Origin: Selenomonadaceae bacterium
Lineage (GTDB): Bacteria > Bacillota > Negativicutes > Selenomonadales > Selenomonadaceae
NCBI GenBank assembly: GCA_017453765.1
Contig: JAFTEG010000278.1
Span: 1 to 5,575 of the forward strand
Length of the DNA stretch: 5,575 bases
Direction: 5' to 3'
Each line of letters begins with the position of its first letter. Position 1 is the first letter of the stretch. Below, piece by piece: positions 4,238 to 5,575 of the stretch. The translations under genes were made by a program, and so were the position numbers. The notes beneath the pieces were generated by a model that saw only the letters and a list, made by a program, of their open reading frames with translations, was not told where the DNA came from and ran no database searches.

Positions 4238-5575
4238 TTGGAAAAAGTTCGTACACGTTTTGCACCAAGCCCGACCGGCTACATGCACATTGGAAATTTG
4301 CGCACCGCGCTTTACGCCTACCTGTTTGCAAAATCTCAACACGGCGATTTTATTTTACGCATTGAAGACACCGACCGCGCGCGCTACGTTGCTGACGCAG
4401 TGGAGTTCATAGAAAAAACTTTGGCGGCGGCGAAAATCATTCCCGACGAAGGTCCTCATCAAGGCGGAAATTTCGGTCCCTACGTTCAAAGTGAACGCAT
4501 GGAAATTTACAAAGCCTACGCCGAAAAGCTTATCGAGTTAGGTTACGCCTACCGCTGCTTTTGCGATAATGACGGCGAAGAGGATAAAGCTGACGACAAG
4601 GGCGAAAAAAAATTCGGCGGCTACAATCGTCATTGCAGAGACCTTGACAGAGAAGAAATTGAAGCAAATTTGGTTACACGCAGACCCTATGTCATTCGCC
4701 AAAAAATGCCGCTTACCGGCGAGACAACTTTTTTTGACGTGTTGCACGGTAACATTACCATTGCCAACGCCGAGCTTGAAGACCAAGTGCTTTTAAAACG
4801 TGACGGTATGCCGACGTACAATTTTGCCAACGTTATCGACGATCATTTAATGGGAGTCACGCATATAATTCGCGGCACGGAGTTTATCACGTCGACGCCT
4901 AAGCACGTTTTGCTTTATGAGGCGTTCGGCTGGGAAATTCCCACCTTCATACACCTTGCGCCGGTTATGGGTAAGAGTGAGGACGGCACTGTTTCAAAGC
5001 TTAGCAAGCGTCACGGCGCCACGAGTTTTAATGATTTAATCGAAGTCGGCTACTTGCCGGAAGTTATTACGAACTACGTCGCACTTTTGGGCTGGAGTCC
5101 GAAAAGTAATCAAGAAATTTTTTCAATGGATGAACTGATTGAAAAGTTTAGTCTTGACGGCTTGAGCAAATCGCCCGCAGTTTTCGACTACAACAAATTG
5201 GATTGGATGAGCGGCGAATATTTTAAGGCGATGAGCGACGAAAATTTTGCCGAAGTTGCCGATAAATTTTTTGGTGAACTTAATGAAAATCTTGCGTCGA
5301 AGAAAATTTATCTCGGCGGCTTGTTGAAAACGCGCGTTGCAAAACTTAGCGACATTCCCGCGCAGATTAAATTTTTGCAGAATATGCCGCCGCTTGACGT
5401 TGAACTTTTCACGAACAAACGCAACAAAGTCACTGCGGAAAATTCTGTCGGCATTTTGACGGACGCAATAAAAGTTTTGGAAAATATTTCCGATTGGACG
5501 GTTGACGAACTGCACGAAAAAATTAACGCCTTCGTGACTGATTCGGGCTTGAAAATGGGAACAATTATGTGGGCG
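4238..5575 (+). CDS. gltX: Glutamyl-tRNA synthetase, GltX (3' end outside window)
   Basis: The first 446 codons of a class I aminoacyl-tRNA synthetase that charges tRNA(Glu) with glutamate in the cytoplasm; full-length relatives have roughly 480-500 residues, so little is missing. Visible: RFAPSPTGYMHIGNLRTAL (7-25) with the HIGH-type motif as HIGN (17-20), RIEDTDRARY (41-50), DEGP (70-73), FGPYVQSERM (79-88), the IRGTEF block (211-216) and the KMSKS-type motif KLSKR (254-258). Cys107, Cys109 and Cys133 match three ligands of the zinc site found in many bacterial enzymes; the fourth position appears to be Asp135. The stretch 110-127 is unusually rich in Asp, Glu, Lys and Gly. The blocks at 70-88 match the type common in clostridia and Negativicutes. 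Whether it is discriminating or also charges tRNA(Gln) cannot be told here. Translation begins at TTG (see the ribosome binding site entry). Confidence 0.97.
   Translation, partial: MEKVRTRFAPSPTGYMHIGNLRTALYAYLFAKSQHGDFILRIEDTDRARYVADAVEFIEKTLAAAKIIPDEGPHQGGNFGPYVQSERMEIYKAYAEKLIELGYAYRCFCDNDGEEDKADDKGEKKFGGYNRHCRDLDREEIEANLVTRRPYVIRQKMPLTGETTFFDVLHGNITIANAELEDQVLLKRDGMPTYNFANVIDDHLMGVTHIIRGTEFITSTPKHVLLYEAFGWEIPTFIHLAPVMGKSEDGTVSKLSKRHGATSFNDLIEVGYLPEVITNYVALLGWSPKSNQEIFSMDELIEKFSLDGLSKSPAVFDYNKLDWMSGEYFKAMSDENFAEVADKFFGELNENLASKKIYLGGLLKTRVAKLSDIPAQIKFLQNMPPLDVELFTNKRNKVTAENSVGILTDAIKVLENISDWTVDELHEKINAFVTDSGLKMGTIMWA

Noticed and set aside
5123..5515. A 130-codon minus-strand open frame inside gltX
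   Set aside because: It is antisense to a clear GltX frame; the Phe/Lys/Asn-rich translation is what the reverse of this codon use gives, and no family is recognised.

Overview
The window reads as a chromosomal segment of a low-to-mid GC Firmicute-type bacterium, plausibly an anaerobe of the Negativicutes or Clostridia. Four things point that way: a biotin-dependent oxaloacetate decarboxylase/pyruvate carboxylase B-type carboxyltransferase, a stand-alone CbiT of the anaerobic (cobalt-early) corrinoid pathway, a glutamyl-tRNA synthetase of the type common in clostridia and Negativicutes, and purine-rich Shine-Dalgarno sites with TTG starts. This taxonomic placement is inference; no marker here settles it.

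Layout. Bases 1-1036 hold, on the minus strand, the first 345 codons of a carboxyltransferase subunit (OadA/PycB family) that runs off the left edge. A 229-base divergent intergenic region (1037-1265) follows. It has a perfect-consensus promoter firing left (TTGACA, 17-base spacer, TATAAT), a good promoter firing right, and just upstream of the latter a small cluster of GCTAA motifs. To the right, a tight plus-strand cluster runs cbiT (1266-1850), uvrC (1843-3630, 8-base overlap) and a small YdjM/DUF457-like membrane protein (3632-4108, one base after the uvrC stop). A 129-base spacer (4109-4237) then carries a 17-base direct repeat that duplicates the end of the membrane-protein gene, a weak candidate promoter, and a run of five heptamers that puts four GGG tracts on the minus strand. 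The last gene, gltX (4238 to the right edge), starts with TTG and is cut after 446 codons.

Function. The genes are mainly housekeeping: central carbon/biotin-dependent carboxyl transfer, a corrinoid-ring methyltransferase, nucleotide-excision repair and tRNA charging. cbiT, uvrC and the membrane gene look co-transcribed and translationally coupled although their known roles are unrelated. No mobile element, CRISPR array, tRNA, rRNA or convincing intrinsic terminator is visible. I do not see a new multi-gene system. The parts most worth a second look are the short sequence elements: the GCTAA heptads, the G-quadruplex-capable heptamer repeat before gltX, the stop-codon duplication, and a 23-base palindrome inside uvrC.
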